Shown: positions 21,067 through 32,544 of the stretch, piece by piece
Position numbering within the stretch: the first letter of the stretch is position 1
Layout: every line of letters begins with the position of its first letter
Translations under genes and position numbers: made by a program
The notes under the pieces: generated by a model
The model's input: only the letters and a program-made list of their open reading frames with translations
Database searches by the model: none
What the model was told of the DNA's origin: nothing
Assembly: GCA_027943335.1 (NCBI GenBank)
Contig: BSBK01005139.1
Coordinates: 744,001 to 808,000, forward strand
Direction of reading: 5' to 3'
Length of the DNA: 64,000 bases
From: Chamaecyparis obtusa
Lineage: Eukaryota > Streptophyta > Pinopsida > Cupressales > Cupressaceae

Positions 21067-21397
21067 TGTTACAAGTAGTGGTTGCCGTTGCACCAAAAGA
21101 TTGACCTATTAATGCCTGATACAACCACTAGACTTATAGAAGACATAGGAGGTGGTTAAGCCATGTCACGAATCCTGAGGGGAGCACTGACTATTTTGCC
21201 AACAATCTCCCCCTCAACATTACCTGAGAGGATTCAAATCTATGACCAAGCTCTGATACCACTTGTTACAAGTAGTGGTTGTCGTTGCACCAAAAGATCA
21301 ACCTATTAATGCCTGATACAACCACTAGCCTTATAGAAGACATAGGAGGCAGTTAAGCCATGTCATGAATCCTGAGGGGAGCGCTGACTATTTTTCC

Positions 21398-21401
<4 letters not shown>
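21067..21401 (-). mobile_element. Complete TRIM (terminal-repeat retrotransposon in miniature)
   Basis: Two 138-bp LTRs (21067-21204 and 21264-21401) begin TGTTACAAGTAG and end CCAACA, differing at only a few positions. The 59-bp inside contains, on the minus strand, the primer site TGGTATCAGAGC (21250-21261, two bases from the right LTR) and a purine tract GAGGGGGAGA next to the left LTR. The flanks AGAGA/AGAGA fit a 5-bp target duplication in the GA tract. It has no coding capacity and depends on another element's enzymes. Confidence 0.93.
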
Positions 21402-21447
<46 letters not shown>

Positions 21448-21791
21448 GTGAGAGCTAAGCTAAGTTTGTCATAGAGATGGGGTCAAAACCAAGTGATTTG
21501 TGATAAAACAAGTTAAAACTCTTTGGGAATCCTTTTGCTAGCTTTAGTTTGACCTTAGAAATCCATGATGGATTGTTGGAGGTAACCCTGCTGAAGGCTT
21601 GCTGAATCTTGAAATTTGGCTAAGTCTAGAAATTTTTGAATCTAGAATCTACAACTGAACTCTTATGAAGTTGGAACCTATCCCAAACATCCTAGAAGCA
21701 TTGTATTTTATAATTTATACAAATATAACTTAAAGTATAAGAAATTAAATAAATCAAACTTATACTTATATGTTATATTTGTATAAATTAC

Positions 21792-21800
<9 letters not shown>

Positions 21801-21836
<36 letters not shown>

Positions 21837-21860
21837 TATATATATATATATATATATATA
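21801..21860 (+). repeat. Compound microsatellite (CT)n(CA)n(TA)n
   Basis: CTCTCT, then CACACA, then TATATA in direct succession at the outer edge of the foldback's right arm. Confidence 0.95.
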
Positions 21861-22421
21861 AATCTATGTGTTACATAGGGTGCACTATGTGAATCTATGA
21901 CTTTCATAGCGCGCACGCACTATGAAAGTCATAGACTTAAATAGTGCACAAGCACACACCCTATAGGGCATGTGCCCTTTGTAAAGCATTTGAATTAACC
22001 AATCCTAAGGCTTAGATTTGCCTTGGAGATCCAACCCAAAGGCTTGGATGATTGAAATAGGCCTAAGACGTGTTTTCAAGAAGATATACAAAAAAATGAC
22101 ATCTTTTTTTGTGTGCTCCTCGTTAGGTTTACTCATGGCTCAAGAACGTAAAAATCAGATGACGTGATATTGCAGATCTCTCTGTTAGCTATCTAAGCAT
22201 ATAATTTATTTTGAATTCTAATTATGTTAAGTTTTTCAACTCTAATTTCTTTTGTGTGTATGTCTATTTTTTGTAAAAAACTAACATGCAGTATTTTGGG
22301 CATAGATTTTGGCTCGTTCATCGAATTTTGCAACAAGTTACATTTTTAGAAACTAGACTCCATTCTACACTCTTTAAAAAAAAGAAAATTTAATTTTTGA
22401 TTAGTTTTAAATGATTTCTAG
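21861..22421. other. Right inner part of the outer element
   Basis: Contains a palindromic tract CTATGACTTTCATAGCGCGC...GCACTATGAAAGTCATAG (about 21895-21940) and GTGCAC/GTGCCC motifs like those at 16610-16700. No gene. Confidence 0.45.
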
Positions 22422-22662
22422 GGGGAGCACACAAAAATTTCATGTTTTCAGGATGTGTGTACTTCGTAAATTCATCAAAAATTATACGTTCATCAAAAAA
22501 TTACCAGAAAAATTTGGGATAAACTACGTGGTGTTAGCTAACTTCTCACTAGAGCAATTAAAAAAAATAAAAAAAAAAGTTAACATTTTAGGGGGAGCAC
22601 ATCAGACGCTATGTTATGTTTTTGGACAAAAAATATGACCACTTTTTGTGCTCCCCCTTTTT
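22422..22662. repeat. Small element with GGGGGAGCACA termini
   Basis: GGGGGAGCACACAAAAA at 22422 faces TTTTTGTGCTCCCCC ending near 22662, a short inverted repeat enclosing about 240 bp. A third copy, GGGGGAGCACATC, sits inside at about 22590. It could be a MITE, but no clear target duplication was found. Confidence 0.35.
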
Positions 22663-22878
22663 GAGGGCCTTAATCTGCACCATTTTCAAAATAAGTTAGT
22701 AGTTTAGGAACTAGATTCAAAGTATTACAACTCTTGTTTTTTTTGCATCTTAAAATTTTGAGTCTAACTATCTTCAATTTCTTGTTGAAGTTCAGAGTTT
22801 GCTGATTTCAAGAAAAAAGTGGCATCTTATACCCCCTTCTTGGTCCCCCATCTTTGTGCACTTACCCAGAGGATAGAT

Positions 22879-23261
22879 AATTCCTCACTCACCTATATTT
22901 GTAGGATGACTTGTAAAAGACTAAAACTAAGATTATTTTTTTATATTTTTTTGGGGCTAAGGCAGAGGTTTTCTCTGCCCATCTCTCTCCTACCAATGCC
23001 CCTAGTGAGTTGGGAAGTAAATAGGTTTTGATATTAATAATTTACTTTGGCCATTGGCCTATTGCCTATCTAAACAATAAAAAATAAATTAAAGTGTATT
23101 TTATATAAATTTTTAAGTTGCTTTCAATTTAAAAAATTTTAAGTTATGGGTTTAAGGTTATGCATTTAATGATGTTTTAATTTTTTTATAGCATTAAAAT
23201 GGAACATTATGGAGATCTTTTTCTCTTTTCTTTTATCTTTCTCAAGTTATATCTATCTCAA
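22879..23261. other. Spacer without gene
   Basis: AT-rich, no recognisable feature. Confidence 0.4.
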
Positions 23262-23304
<43 letters not shown>

Positions 23305-23473
23305 ATATATATCGCCATTTATTTTTATTACTCTCCCTCTATTTATATATCAATTTTTGTATCTATATTTCCATCTCTCACACACTAATACACACACACA
23401 CACACACACACACACTCTCTCTCTCTCTCTCTCTCTCTGCTAACACACACAATAGATATCTATATGTATATAT

Positions 23474-23519
<46 letters not shown>

Positions 23520-23560
23520 ATACACACACACACACACACATGTATGTGTGTGTACATACA
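23262..23560 (+). repeat. Compound microsatellite (CT)n, (CA)n, (GT)n, (ATCT)n
   Basis: Successive runs of CT, TATC, CA, CT, GT and CA. The GT run (about 23476-23516) and the following CA run form a self-complementary pair. The frames that seem open here are repeat artefacts. Confidence 0.95.
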
Positions 23561-23569
23561 AACCTCCAC

Positions 23570-24410
23570 CTTGGAATTAAATTAATTAATTAAATTATAT
23601 TTGAGCACATGATTCCTAACCTTACCCACTATCTAACCTCACCCAATAACTAATCCCTTCTTCTAACTCACCTTATCCACTTAACCTCCCATCTAACCAA
23701 TATTATCCTCTCAACCTCCCCTCTAACCAAGTATATCCTAACCTCCCTAAACATGTGCACATTCCCATTTTAATGAAATTGGGGAAATAATCTTAATTTT
23801 GGGTGGCTTCTCTCCCAAAATGACACTTGGCCATTTTAACCTCCCTTCCACATGTCAATTCATCCCTTGCCACTTGTCTCTCATCTCAACACTTGTCATC
23901 TCACTTGCACTCAAATAGGACAAGTGGTGCATTTTCATGAGCCTTCATCTTCCTCACATTTCTATTTAATCTCTCCATTTCCTTCACAAATCATCAAAAT
24001 CATTCATAGAAAATTTATAATGCCATTTTTCATCTAGAGCTTTATCATCCATAACCTTACATTCTCATTGTCAATAATTTTTCACTCTCATTATCAAATC
24101 CTTCTTGCATCTCCATTATCCTCATCTTTTTGCATCTATTTTACCATTCATTTGCATCATCTTTGAGCATCCTTGAGGAAAAATATAGTGAACACAAATA
24201 TCAAGAATCAAATCAAAGGATAAATCAACATCAAAAGAGGCTTCTAGTTTGCATTTTACTTTCCTTCTTGTTACTTAATTTAGTCTCTTTTTAACATCCA
24301 ATCTTAGAGTGTTTCCTAGTTTATTGTGTTGTTAAGTTTGATATTTGAGTATTTTAATCTATCTTTAGGCTCACATTTACCTACACATATTTTTGGCACA
24401 CCTAGTGGGA
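23570..24410 (+). mobile_element. Candidate Ty3/Gypsy LTR end and primer-site region
   Basis: A pyrimidine-rich stretch with many ACCTCCC and CTAACC units is followed by a TATTTAAT box (about 23965) and ends near TTTACCTACACA. TTTTTGGCACACCTAGTGGGA at 24390-24410 then follows. TTTGGC(G/A)C(C/A)CACCnTGGGG is the typical sequence after the 5' LTR of plant Gypsy elements of the Tat/Ogre type. The LTR start was not located and no second LTR was recognised, so this is a suggestion from pattern. Confidence 0.4.
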
Positions 24411-27400
24411 CCTATTTCACTGGTCGATCTAACATTGACTTGTTATTTTTAGTAATTTTTGTTGAAGATTTCTAGTTCTTGTAGAAAAAAACATGGCATC
24501 ATGAGTTGATTTTCGCCTTAGTGAAACCTATTTTTTTATCTAGATCAAATTTTAAGAACTCATGCAATTGTGCTGACTTGCGAGATCATGCTAACAAAAC
24601 TCAGGAATGCACTTTCAACCCTCAATAGTCAGCTATAATTTTTTTGTATTTTATACGTATCCACAAGAATGAGCTAGTAAACTGTGGGAATGCACTAATA
24701 ATTTTTTTTTGTGTTTTTAGCTCTCTATTTTTGTTATTTTACCAATTTTCTAACAATTTATGGGAATGAATTGATAAGTTGCAGGATTGAGGGTATTTCA
24801 CATTTTAAATAGATTAGCGAGACTGGGTAAATAAAATCAGGGACTTTCTAGTCTATCTGTATTTTCATGCATTTTGTTTTCTATCATTTATCAATTTTTA
24901 TAAATCATTGAGAATAAACTGATATCTTGTGAGGATGTAGGTTATTTTATAAAGTTTCAGATTAAACTATGGAATTACAAGTTCACAATTCTTCATTTTT
25001 CTATGTTTTATTCTAGATTTTTGGATTTATAAAATACTGACCTGCTAAATTTTCCTTATCTTTTAATTTCACTAATGGTTAGTGCAACTATTTCTCTTAT
25101 AGAAGGCCCCAAAATAAACATTAACTTATGTACTTGTAGGGTTTCCAAAGAAGGGGTTGTTTTCTAAATAAAATCTTAATTGGAATCAACCATGTGTTTG
25201 TTTTAGTTTAGAGAACATTTTATTTTTCTAAAGGATTGAAAAAGTATTTGATGTTCTTAGAAGATTTGTAATTGGTGTATGCTCTCCCCTTTCCTTCTAC
25301 AGACTTGGGTGACAAAAAACCTTGCCATTTTTTTTTCTTTCTAGGTTAAATCTCAACTTAGTACAAAAGTATCCTCTCCCCTTGCACTTTGTGTGACCTT
25401 GGGTGTAAGAGAACTTGCATTAGATTTTTTTTAAGAGACACTTCTTTGTATATTTCATCATTTCATATTTTGTTCTCCAACGGTATTTCTCTTTGAGCCA
25501 CTATATGAAAGGCTTTGTCAATTTGCATACACCTAGGGAGCAATCTAAAGTTGGGGTGCCTGATAAGGGTCGTTAGAGCTTTAAGAAACTTGTCTTGAAA
25601 ATTTTGATATGTAGATATATTCCTCAAAGAATGACTATGAGCCTTTATTTTTAGAAGCCCAAGATCCCATTCTTGGTTTTTTAGGGTGTGTCAATCGTAG
25701 TGTGTAGATACTCCTTATGTACCCTTTGTTGTGAGATAGAAAATTCCTCAGTAACAAGGTTTTCAAACCTTCAGGGTAAGAGAGAAGATATGTTAGTGCC
25801 ATGGTGGGGGAGAAAGCACCACCTAATATCTATCTATCTATCTATCTAATATTTCATCTATGATATTTTATTATTGCTAGAGCTCCATAATCAAGTAGTA
25901 TCCTCATTCTGGAACCATAAGTTGCAAATGCTTTTAAAGGGTTTTCTTTTTGAAGCCACTATAGTGATATCATTTGGACTATTCTAGGTGCACCATACTT
26001 CAAAGTTGGGTCAAAATATTCTAGATAATTGTTCTTGTGTTTTCTATGTGTGTGTCACAAAAACATATTTTTCCAAATGAAGTTTTAAAATTATCATTTT
26101 GAGTCTCACCTAGTTCCGTGAGATTGCACCGTGTTCCTCCAACAAGAATGCTTGTTCTCTCAACAAGTCTAATAAATTAGTAGTCATTGTCATTCCTTTT
26201 CCTATAGGGTTGCATCTTATTCTTGCAAGATTGCACTAAGAATTAGTGAGATTGTTGTATTTATTCCTATTCATTCACATCCTATAGTCTAGTGGGATTA
26301 CACTGTGAATTTGCAGGATTGAGCACTCTTTTTGCAAGATTGCGTCATCTATTTCAAACAAGTTTTCCTACATTAAAGCTAGCAAGTATAACTTGTATTC
26401 CAATAGGTTCGTGTTGTGTTCTTGTGGTGTCACCTTGTTGTAAAAAAATTCTAAACCAACAAGTCTGAAATGTTGTCTTATGGGATCACATTGTGTTCTA
26501 ACAAGATTTTTTTGTACCAAAACTCTACTCATAATTCAAGCATTTATCATCAATTAACTAAAAGAAATGAATAAATTACCTCTAAAATGACATGTCACCT
26601 TAAAGGGGACAACAAAGACACCTCAAGCCAATGAGAGGTAATCACATGGATCAAGCTTGGAGGCATCTCAACCATTCATCATGGATGCATCCTGACCATT
26701 CAAATTCTCAAAGTTCTATAAAAAGAGAATTTTCAAACCTCAAAGATATAGTTAACTTGAATTCATACATGCATGTTGTTAATTTGATTTCATAGATAAT
26801 TAGATAACACTTCAACTTGGATAATAGGAATGAATTGATGAATCAATGGATTTTATGAGTAATTTGGGATTAATTTGTTAGTTTCATTTCATATTTGCTT
26901 TAATCTCTCATTCTAACATGCATTGTCACTGTTTAGGATCATAATCTGAGAGTAATTTTAGATCCTTTCCATACTTGTGTTAGTTAGAGAGTAATAGGAT
27001 GATTTCAATTGTTATTTTCTTTAATTAATTGATTATTATAAAAATTGATATAATGTTTTATTGAAGTGTTGTGTTGCAGCTTTATAGGTCCACAATTCAC
27101 ACACACATTTCTAGCATCCATCGTGAGGCCAAGCCCCAGATTTATACCATTTTAAATTAATTTTTTTCATGTTTTCTGCTAACAGAGGATCGTATTTGGA
27201 TAATTGGATCGCATTTGGGAAGAAATCTCACACCCCATATTTCGTGGATCACATCCAGGATTTCTTGGATTGCATCCATTTAGGTATCACTTTTGCCTAG
27301 TTTGAGGATCGCATCTAGGATCCTTTGTCATTTTTGGGAAATAGAATCGCATTTAGGAAATTGAATCACATCTGGTTAAATATTTGGGTCACATCTAGGG

Positions 27401-30400
27401 TTATTTGCTTGAATTTTTATTTTTTTAACCCCTAATGGATTGATTTGATATTTTCTGTGAATTTTAGTAGTCTAACAGTGGTTTGCAGGATGAAATGACA
27501 GAGGCTTCAACATATGAAATTACTAATGATTGTGTGTAGTTTTCCTAAAGGAAATCAACCAAACTTCATGCTTATTTTTATAAGAATATAATTACAATTT
27601 GATTTCATTTTTCAAATTAACTAGAGGATTATGCTCTTTTCCCTTGAGAAGAATCAAAAACTCAAAAGTTAGTTTGCATTTGGGGTCAAATTGGGGAAAA
27701 TTCATTTAAAGATTGCATGACGTGTCTTGGAGAAATAGTTTGAGTTAGGAGATTATGCTCTTCTCCTTCATGGAGAATCAGAAATCTAGACCTTAAGCTA
27801 TTTATCTATTTTATTTATTGCATTACCTTTAGAGGGCCTGCTCGTAGAGGAAAAAAGCTCCCAGGAATGACCCAAGTGGGGAAAAGTCTTAAGTTGACTC
27901 TTCCACCTCACTATAAAATTTGACACTTCCTTGAGGTGAAAAATTTAGAAGACATAATTCATTTTGGCCTTGGAATCTTAATGATCTTTTTCCAAGGTCA
28001 TGCTTGAGATTTGTGTAGAGTGGAGTTGCTTAAATCTTGCTTGCGAGACTACATAATTTTGAGTTCTCATAGGGCTAGAGGCCTCAATCCTTCTTGCAGG
28101 ACTATGGGAGATGGTTATGAATGGATGCCTTCAATAAAATCCTTAAGTTAGATTCTACTTGGTTCACCTTCGAAAGGTTGGTAACACTTGTGGGAGGCAA
28201 ATAGTAATTGCCCCAAGATATTCACCATATTGAGCCCTCATTGACGTTACTACGCGGCTAATATGGGCTCCAATATCCATTGCGTGTTATTGGACTACCA
28301 TATTATGAGGAGTCTTTAAGTGTGTTCCTAAGTCAATGAACAAGTGTTTCCAATCTCTACCTAGCATAAGGAAGGATAGGTGTGATTTCTTAAAATGATT
28401 GCTTGATGTGTTTTAAATGCAAACCTCAGATAAATCCCCCCAAATGAACAAACACCAAGCACTTTTAAACACCTACAAGTCACTGGAATCTGATAGAGAA
28501 GACACATTTTCCCAAAATTGACTGAACCTTGCATTAGACAGTCCATCATAATGTCACATCTGGTATCCTGAGTCGCACTTTACATTCCTTGTCATAACTG
28601 GTCAATCCTGGATTGCATCTGGTGTACACAACATTTCCTGGGTTGCACATGGGACCAAAGCTCAGTTTAGGGTCACATCCTATATTTCCTGGGTCGCGTC
28701 TAGGGCCAAAACACTACCAGTCACATCCCGTGTGTCACATTTGGGACATAGAACATTTTCATACCTGTCAGAGCTTGGATTTTTACATTTTCAGATACCC
28801 GTTTTGGTCTTTAGTAAGATTCTGCTATCAAAACACATCTATTTGTTAGCCTGAGAGAGTTATCTTTTAGAACTTCTTGTCACCTTACACGGTTTATACT
28901 ACATTGCCCAAAATGTGGAGTCTCCTTATCATATCAGCTACAATCAAGTTCCCAGCTCACTATCAGGGCACTCTAACACCCTAAAATATTTAGCTAATGG
29001 ATTTGTATTGGCATCTAGTGTATTTTCACTATGTCAAAATAGAACCTTTTGTCCATTTAGCATCATCATAATTGTCATCCTAATCCCAAATCACATTGTT
29101 ATCATCATCTATCTTGATCCAAATCCTCATCATCATCATTTATTATCATTCTAATCCAAATCACATCATCATTATTGTCTTCCTAGGTCAAGAATCAATA
29201 AGAAAACATCAAATCAAATAAAAATCTAGTCCATCATCCACGTTTGGTCTCACATCACTGAGTTACCCATAGCCTATGTCTTAGAGATTATCATCACTTT
29301 TTCTTTGACTTGCCTTGTCTAGATTCAATCCATCCATTGTTATAGTCATATCACCTCAAGCAAGAGGTTTAAATTATCTCGATTATCTTATTGATTGAGT
29401 ATATCATCTTGAGTAACCCTCTTATCACTTCATCCATTAGGCTTTTTGAATCACACTAGAGTACCATATCATCCAATCAGTCAATCCTTTAATCAAATCA
29501 ATCCTTTTTCAAACTGGTCCTACATTGAATCAATCAATCAAACATCTCATTTGATCCTTGACATTAGAGTTTTATTTTATTATCCTATGTGTTTGTCTCA
29601 TAGTCCATGCTAGCTAAACCTTGATCACAATCTAAATGTCAAAAGGAACAACAACCTCCACATTTCATAGTATCATTTATTGATCTTCTACCAAATCATA
29701 GCTCTAATATTCCACTATATGTATTATGAGGTGTTCCCATTTACTTTGACCCAAGAAATTAATTCACACCAAAATATGTCAGGTTTGATCAACTAGAGAA
29801 ATTGTAACCTCAATTTGACCCCATAGACACTTTTCTTAGTGAGTCTAAAAATACTTAAATGGTAGAAAACATCAAAATTTTCAATGAGGTCATCTCTTCT
29901 TGGTTACTCACACAAGGTGTAATTATAGCACCTGATTCAACTCTTGTGATTTTTGGGCAATAACCACCCTAATCATCATCATTGTCTCCACAAAAAAATC
30001 CACCCATCACCATTTCCACCACAACAACCATTTCGGTAATCACCTCTCCCAACGCCACCTCTTGATACTCTCGGTGTCCATTACCAACCATTCCAAGGTC
30101 ATGACCCTTTTTCAAGAATATCACTACCACTGATACCATTTCCAAGGGTAATTATCCCTAATGTGCTAGTTATCACACCATCCATGTAGCTTGCCACATT
30201 GATTCCTATAATTCCTTTGGCACATATGGCTATTAATGTGGTCCATACCACACCATCTCCTAATCCCTATGCAGTTACACAACCCATTGGTTTATCTTCC
30301 TTGAAGACACAATCCATGACTACAAGCATATCCAGGTTTGTACCACTATCCATTACACAAGCTATTACTGGATGCTTGAATGTTGACATGTCATCGTCAT

Positions 30401-31177
30401 CTATGCCACTACCTATCAAACACACTACAACTATGGGTATGATTGGTTCAGTACCAACATCCACTACACAAGCTATGGTGAGGGGCATGACCATTTCCAC
30501 ATCATCATTAGCCATACCAATATCCACATAGTCTATTCCTATAGTGGGTCAATCCACTCACACAATCACTACTATCATGCAAGCACTAGTGATCTACCAA
30601 TTGATTATCATGCCACAATATATAATTACCTCACAATATAAATCTCAAGTAATTGTACCACCTACCACACCTTAACAATATGACAGTTACTTACAAATAT
30701 CTTCTTCCTATATTGCGAATAATGTGTACCAACCATTAGGTAGTGACACACACAATCCCCTATCTTATATTCAATAGTAAATACATATCATCCTACATAT
30801 AAAAGGGGTATTTATCTCCTTAGTGGTGCACACCAAATGAATCCACCTCATTATCCATCATATCAATAGCAGTACAATGCTCAACATCATAATTATTCTA
30901 TTCATCAACAAACTCTCTGGGTTTAATGAGATGTGTCCACCTATCAACAAATTCATTTCATCAAACAATAACAACCTCTCAACAACCTTCCATCACCTAT
31001 CAACAACCTCTTCTCACCCAATAACATATATGCATCAACCTATCAACAACCTTCCATCACCAATCAAATTATGATGGATAAACAACATCCACAAAAAAAA
31101 CCCAACTACATTCATCCACATCAAATCTTGCACCAAACACCATCTTGTTAGTCTTCCCACCATCACCAAATTCTACC
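24411..31177 (+). other. Long degenerate retroelement leader, no intact frame
   Basis: Nearly 7 kb with no frame above about 110 codons. Visible inside: a (TATC)n run at about 25829-25848; a degenerate series of GATTGCA(C/T) with TGTGTTC units at 26100-26500; a series of GGATCGCATCTAGG-like units at 27180-27420 and 28555-28760; and His/Pro/Gln-rich codons at 29930-31100 that lead into the gag remnant. Probably an Ogre/Tat-like leader and gag N-terminus with nested insertions. Confidence 0.4.
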
Positions 31178-31800
31178 ATGATGAGAACCCAGAGACCTCA
31201 ATACCCAGCCAATATTGAATGGGAAGAGATGAAGATAGTTCTCTAAGATCTTCAAGATAATAAATTTGATATGGTTTTCAAATTTGAAGAGCTTTTCCTA
31301 TACCCCTTTAACAAGTCAATGTCAACAAGGCCTTTTCCTAAATATTTGTGACCCCTATAATCACATCAAGGACTTCTAAATGGATTTCCAAGAAGTGGCA
31401 TATTGTGATAACTATCTCTTGTGATTATTTCCCAAGAGTCTTAGAGGATCCTCTTTGGAGTGGTTCTCTAAAATACCATTTGGTTCAATCACTACCTTTA
31501 CTGACTTGTTGAAGAAATTTATTTCCCATTTCCATTACAACATTGAACATGGCGTCTCCATGCTTGATCTTTGTTAGACTAAAAAGAAAAAGAGACAAAA
31601 GTTTCCTTGATTACATCCAGTGGTGGAGAGCCCTTGCTAGCTAAATCCCATGTAAACTCCTTGATTCATAATTGGTCACAAACTTCATTAATAACCTACA
31701 TTTAGAGGTTACATATTGTATCTAACTTAATTTTGTGAGCACATTCAAGGACATCATATTCAAGGGACCATTCGTGGAACTATCACATCTTTCTTGACTA
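31178..31800 (+). pseudogene. Ty3/Gypsy Gag remnant
   Basis: After MRTQRPQYPANIEWEEMK the frame shifts, then gives DPYNHIKDF, SLRGSSLEWFSKIPFGSITT, FTDLLKKFISHFHYNIEHGV, SFLDYIQWWRALAS, LVTNFINNLHLEVTY and FKDIIFKGPFVELSHL. The (L)EWF...L(P)xGSI...F..L...F..(H/Q)F core and LxxYIxRWR are the retrotransposon gag domain of plant Gypsy elements. Stops of all three kinds occur (TGA, TAG, TAA), with at least one frameshift. Gag would assemble particles in the cytoplasm; this copy cannot. Confidence 0.75.
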
Positions 31801-31805
31801 CTGAA

Positions 31806-32015
31806 ACTTCTTTATGTTTTATTTGATGTCCTAGATGTTATATTCTAGTTTTTCATAAAATAGTGATTATGTTTTGTTTGATGCTCTAGATTTTATATTT
31901 TTATTTTTCATAAAATAGTGGTTCTATTTTATTTGTTGCAGCCCTAGATGTTATATTCTAGTTTTTATAAAATAATGGTTATGTTTTATTTGATGTCCTA
32001 GGTGGTTATATTTCA
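31806..32015. repeat. Degenerate minisatellite, about 60-65-bp unit
   Basis: TTTTATTTGATGTCCTAGATGTTATATTCTAG followed by TTTTTCATAAAATAGTG recurs three to four times, starting right where Gag homology ends. (Unit described in two parts.). Confidence 0.65.
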
Positions 32016-32439
32016 TACTTATCATGCAACCATGGTTCATATTTTATAAGAGGAATGCTATTATGTTATAATCTTAATATTGATATGTGAATTGATTTAT
32101 TTCACATATATTATGATCAAGACGATGATTACAAACTCACTACTTTCCTTTGACTGAGTGGTTGTAGGAGATGATTGTCCTCAGAGGAGGGAGAGAAAGT
32201 ATCACCAGGTATGGGATGAAAACATAGTTATGAGATTAAGCTATTTGAGATTCAAAACTGGTAAGTACTAGCTAGGTCAAGGTTGATGCAGGTCTAGGAA
32301 GTAAAGGTTTGGACTAGGTTCCTAGTTGGTCTTAATTGGTCAGCCTGATGAGTTGATAGTAATCCTTTCGGTTAGGATATTTCGTCTTGAATGTAAAACT
32401 TTGCTTAACCTATTTTATTTATTATGATTTAAGATGATA

Positions 32440-32484
32440 ACTTATTAGTATTATTAATTTTAAGAATATAAATGTATATTCTTA

Positions 32485-32544
<60 letters not shown>

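Larger units (their letters stand above)
20221..21800. repeat. GA-rich foldback element with about 350-bp unique arms
   Basis: The left arm (about 20221-20577, starting AGAGAGAGGGTAATTTATAC) returns in reverse complement at about 21436-21800 with roughly 90% identity. Landmarks are CTAAGCTAAG, the CACTTGGTTT(C/T)GACC block, the CATGATGGATT block and TATACAAATATAAC. The apex is near 20706 (CTCCCTTATTAGGGAGGG). Between the arms are CT/GA tracts, themselves mirrored, and a TRIM inserted in the right half. The open frames of Leu-Ser or Arg-Glu repeats here are microsatellite translation, not genes. Confidence 0.75.
16547..22878. mobile_element. Outer inverted-repeat element hosting nested insertions
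   Basis: The left terminus (16547-16608, with GCACAAAGATGGGGTACCAA and AAGATGCCACTTTTC) is matched in reverse complement at 22813-22878, apart from an 11-bp indel. Just inside both ends are related GC-richer tracts of the type GTGCGCCCTATGG / CCCTATAGGGCATGTGC. Between them lie a complete LTR retrotransposon, a GA-rich foldback and a TRIM. The outer unit is therefore an older foldback or MITE-like element with later insertions. No transposase is visible. Confidence 0.5.

Noticed and set aside
20617..21124. Long Leu-Ser and Arg-Glu reading frames
   Set aside because: Translation of a (CT)n/(GA)n microsatellite.
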